A stretch of 64,000 nucleotides of DNA, taken from Osmia lignaria lignaria. Lineage: Eukaryota; Arthropoda; Insecta; Hymenoptera; Megachilidae. The translations under genes were made by a program, and so were the position numbers. Below are positions 61,302 to 64,000 of the stretch, piece by piece. How positions within the stretch are numbered: the stretch's first letter is position 1; every line of letters starts with the position of its first letter. Under the pieces are notes generated by a model. That model was given only the letters and a program-made list of their open reading frames with translations. It searched no databases and was not told where the DNA came from. The stretch covers positions 18,926,501 to 18,990,500 of the forward strand of contig NW_027478159.1 in the NCBI RefSeq assembly GCF_051020975.1. Direction: 5' to 3'.

Positions 61302-64000
61302 GATCAGATGCGTAGTTCTCGAGATATATCAAGATATTTAAAAGTTCCGAAGCTGCACCAACATAATAGAGGTACAGAAACACCGTGGCCTCTTTCTTTG
61401 AGATAACTCTGCACTATTGCGAGCTGCAAATGCCACTTCCAGCTTAGCTGTGCAGAAGAAGAACAACAAGAAGAAGAAATATCTGGAAATATGTCCGTCA
61501 GGCCCCTTCCCTTGAGATAAATCTGCAAATATCTCGGAAACGAAGGGAGCTATGGCAAAACGTGAAGAAACCTTTTTTGTAGAGAATTATGTTTCTTACA
61601 ATTTATGTTCTATGATATTTTATGATCAGAAGCGTAGTTTTCGAGATATATCGAGATATTTAAAAGTTCCGAAGCCGCACCAACATAATAGAGATACAGA
61701 AACACCGTGGCCCCTTTCTTTGAGATAACTCTGCACTATTACGAGCTGCAAATGCCGCTTCCAGCTTAGCTGTGAAGAAGAAGAACAACAAGAAGAAGAA
61801 ATATCTCGGAATATGTCCGTCAGGCCCCTTCCCTTGAGCTAAATCTGCAAATATCTCAGAAACGATGCCAGCTATGGGAAAATGTTAAGAGACCTTTTTT
61901 GTAGAGAATTAAGTTTCCTACTTTTTATGTTCTATGATATTTTTTGATCAGAAGCGTAGTTTTCGAGATATATCGAGATATTTAAAAGTTCCGAAGCCGC
62001 ACCAACATAATAGAGATACAGAAACACCGTGGCCCCTTTCTTTGAGATAACTCTGCACTATTACGAGCTGCAAATGCCGCTTCCAGCTTAGCTGTGAAGA
62101 AGAAGAACAACAAGAAGAAGAAATATCTCGGAATATGTCCGTCAGGCCCCTTCCCTTGAGCTAAATCTGCAAATATCTCGGAAACGATGCCAGCTATGGG
62201 AAAATCTTAAGAGACCTTTTTTGTAGAGAATTAAGTTTCCTACTTTTTATGTTCTATGATATTTTTTGATCAGAAGCGTAGTTTTCGAGATATATCGAGA
62301 TATTTAAAAGTTAGGAAGCCGCACCAACATAATAGAGATACAGAAACACCGTGGCCCCTTTCTTTGAGATAACTCTTCACTATTGCGAGCTGCAAATGCC
62401 ACTTCCAGCTTAGCTGTGCAGAAGAAGAACAACAAGAAGAAGAAATATCTCGAAATATGTCCGTTAGGCCCCTTCCCTTGAGATAAATCTGCAAATATCT
62501 CGGAAACGAAGGGAGCTATGGCAAAACGTGAAGAAACCTTTTTTGTAGAGAATTATGTTTCCTACAATTTATGTTGTATGATATTTTATGATCAGAAGCG
62601 TAGTTTTCGAGATATATCGAGATATTTAAAAGTTCCGAAGCCGCACCAACATAATAGAGATACAGAAACACCGTGGCCCCTTTCTTTGAGATAACTCTGC
62701 ACTATTGCGAGCTGCAAATGCCACTTCCAGCTTAGCTGTGAAGAAGAAGAACAACAAGAAGAAGAAATATCTCGAAATATGTCCGTTAGGCCCCTTCCCT
62801 TGAGATAAATCTGCAAATATCTCGGAAACGAAGCGAGCTATGGCAAAATGTTAAGAGACCTTTTTTGTAGAGAATTAAGTTTCCTAGTTTTTATGTTCTA
62901 TGATATTTTTTGATTAGATGCGTAGTTCTCGAGATATATCAAGATATTTAAAAGTTAGGAAGCCGCACCAACATAATAGAGATACAGAAACACCGTGGCC
63001 CCTTTCTTTGAGATAACTCTTCACTATTGCGAGCTGCAAATGCCACTTCCAGCTTAGCTGTGCAGAAGAAGAACAACAAGAAGAAGAAATATCTCGAAAT
63101 ATGTCCGTTAGGCCCCTTCCCTTGAGATAAATCTGCAAATATCTCGGAAACGAAGCGAGCTATGGCAAAATGTTAAGAGACCTTTTTTGTAGAGAATTAA
63201 GTTTCCTACTTTTTATGTTCTATGATATTTTTTGATCAGATGCGTAGTTCTCGAGATATATCAAGATATTTAAAAGTTCCGAAGCCGCACCAACATAATA
63301 GAGATACAGAAACACCGTGGCCCCTCTCTTTGTGATAACTCTGCACAATTGCGAGCTGCAAATGCCACTTCCAGCTTAGCTGTGCAGAAGAAGAACAACA
63401 AGAAGAAGAAATATCTGGAAATATGTCCGTTAGGCCCCTTCCCTTGAGATAAATCTGCAAATATCTCGGAAACGAAGCGAGCTATGGCAAAATGTTGAGA
63501 GACCTTTTTTGTGGAGAATTAAGTTTCCTACTATTTATGTTCTATGATATTTTTTGATCAGATGCGTAGTTCTCGAGATATATCAAGATATTTAAAAGTT
63601 CCGAAGCCGCACCAACATAATAGAGATACAGAAACACCGTGGCCCCTTTCTTTGAGATAACTCTGCGCTATTGCGAGCTGGAAACGCCACTTCCAGTTTA
63701 GCTGTGCAGAAGAAGAACAACAAGAAGAAGAAATATCTCGAAATATGTCCGTCAGGCCCCTTCCCTTGAGATATATCTGCAAATATCTCGAAAACGAAAC
63801 GAGCTATGGCAAAATGTTAAGAGACCTTTTTTGTAGAGAATTATGTTTCCTACAATTTACGTTCTATGATATTTTTTGATCAGAAGCGTAGTTTTCGAGA
63901 TATAGCGAGATATTTAAAAGATCCGAAGCCGCACCAACATAATAGAGATACAGAAACACCGTGGCCCCTTTCTTTGAGATAACTCTGCACTATTGCGAGC
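61302..64000. repeat. Region 7: divergent monomers at the window end
   Basis: 61302 has the GAAGCTGCACC 5' part and a new 3' part (GAAGGGAGC, ACGTGAAGAAACC). 61624 and 61946 are a tandem pair (ATTACGAGC, GCCGCTTCC, GTGAAGAAG, GATGCCAGC). 62268 and 62912 are a pair at offset 644 (GTTAGGAAGCC, ACTCTTCAC, CCGTTAGG). 63234 and 63556 are single variants. 63878-64000 is the first 123 bases of a type-B monomer with ATATAGCGAG, cut by the window end. Confidence 0.85.

Larger units (their letters stand above)
1..64000. repeat. 322-bp satellite DNA array filling the window
   Basis: Head-to-tail copies of one 322-bp monomer, all in the same orientation, cover every base. Taking the G of GATCAG as position 1, complete monomers start at 317, 639, 961 and so on to 63556, giving 197 complete and two partial copies. 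Lengths are 322 bp (170 copies), 337 (11), 319 (12), 321 (3) and 323 (1), and they sum exactly to 317-63877. Neighbouring monomers differ by a few percent, while copies one higher-order period apart are almost identical. The consensus is about 39% GC. No unique spacer, transposon or gene interrupts the array. Long arrays of this kind are known from centromeric, pericentromeric and subtelomeric heterochromatin; which applies here cannot be told from the sequence. Confidence 0.98.

Noticed and set aside
319..63782. Roughly 180 repeated minus-strand open frames of 70-84 codons as real genes
   Set aside because: They begin at TTG (the TTGCAG at the reverse of CTGCAA), have no ATG start, recur once per satellite monomer, and are broken by stops in many monomers. 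The residue pattern reflects the GAA/CAA block and the GAGATA motifs and not a recognisable domain.
1..64000. CRISPR array
   Set aside because: The units are 322 bp and similar along their whole length, with no short repeats alternating with unique spacers and no cas genes.
1..64000. Bacterial or phage origin of the window
   Set aside because: No coding density, no ribosome-binding sites and no genes. 64 kb of a homogeneous 322-bp tandem repeat with nested higher-order units is typical of eukaryotic satellite DNA.

Overview
The whole 64-kb window is the inside of one tandem satellite-DNA array. The repeat unit (monomer) is 322 bp, about 39% GC, and runs head to tail in one orientation from the first base to the last. 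Counting from the G of the GATCAG motif, I find 197 complete monomers (317-63877) plus a partial one at each end (1-316 and 63878-64000). 170 of the complete monomers are exactly 322 bp; the rest are 337 bp (11), 319 bp (12), 321 bp (3) or 323 bp (1). These lengths add up exactly to the observed span. I see no unique DNA, gene, RNA gene, transposon, CRISPR array or telomere repeat, so neither edge of the array is in view.

Organism: a long, homogeneous satellite of this unit size, with nested higher-order repeats, points to eukaryotic (peri)centromeric or other heterochromatin. CpG is close to expectation in the consensus (11 seen, about 12 expected). That argues against a heavily CpG-methylated germline such as a vertebrate's and suits an invertebrate, perhaps an insect. 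I do not recognise the satellite by name and cannot assign a species.

Layout. (1) 1-8044: only type-A monomers (AGATGCGTAGTTCTCG at the start), with a 2-kb segment duplicated at offset 3542 and continued at offset 2898. (2) 8045-14880: type-B monomers (AGAAGCGTAGTTTTCG) appear, with a nine-monomer block duplicated at offset 4552 and the first copy of a 1947-bp six-monomer unit (H6). (3) 14881-25542 and 25543-37814: two adjacent, almost identical super-blocks of 33 and 38 monomers, each carrying two tandem H6 copies. (4) 37815-47133: more diverse monomers, with a five-monomer duplication. (5) 47134-52607: overlapping four-monomer (1288 bp) and six-monomer (1932 bp) duplications. (6) 52608-61301: a mosaic of an eight-monomer unit and a three-fold 644-bp dimer. 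(7) 61302-64000: divergent monomers with short local duplications.

Nothing here works as a set of genes. The pattern is what repeated unequal exchange and segmental amplification leave behind. The most intriguing signal inside the monomer is a family of GAGATA/TATCTC hexamers (six to seven per monomer) arranged as 10-bp tandem pairs and as dyads. Open frames of about 74 codons recur on the minus strand, but they start at TTG, have no ATG start and are broken in many copies. I do not regard them as genes.
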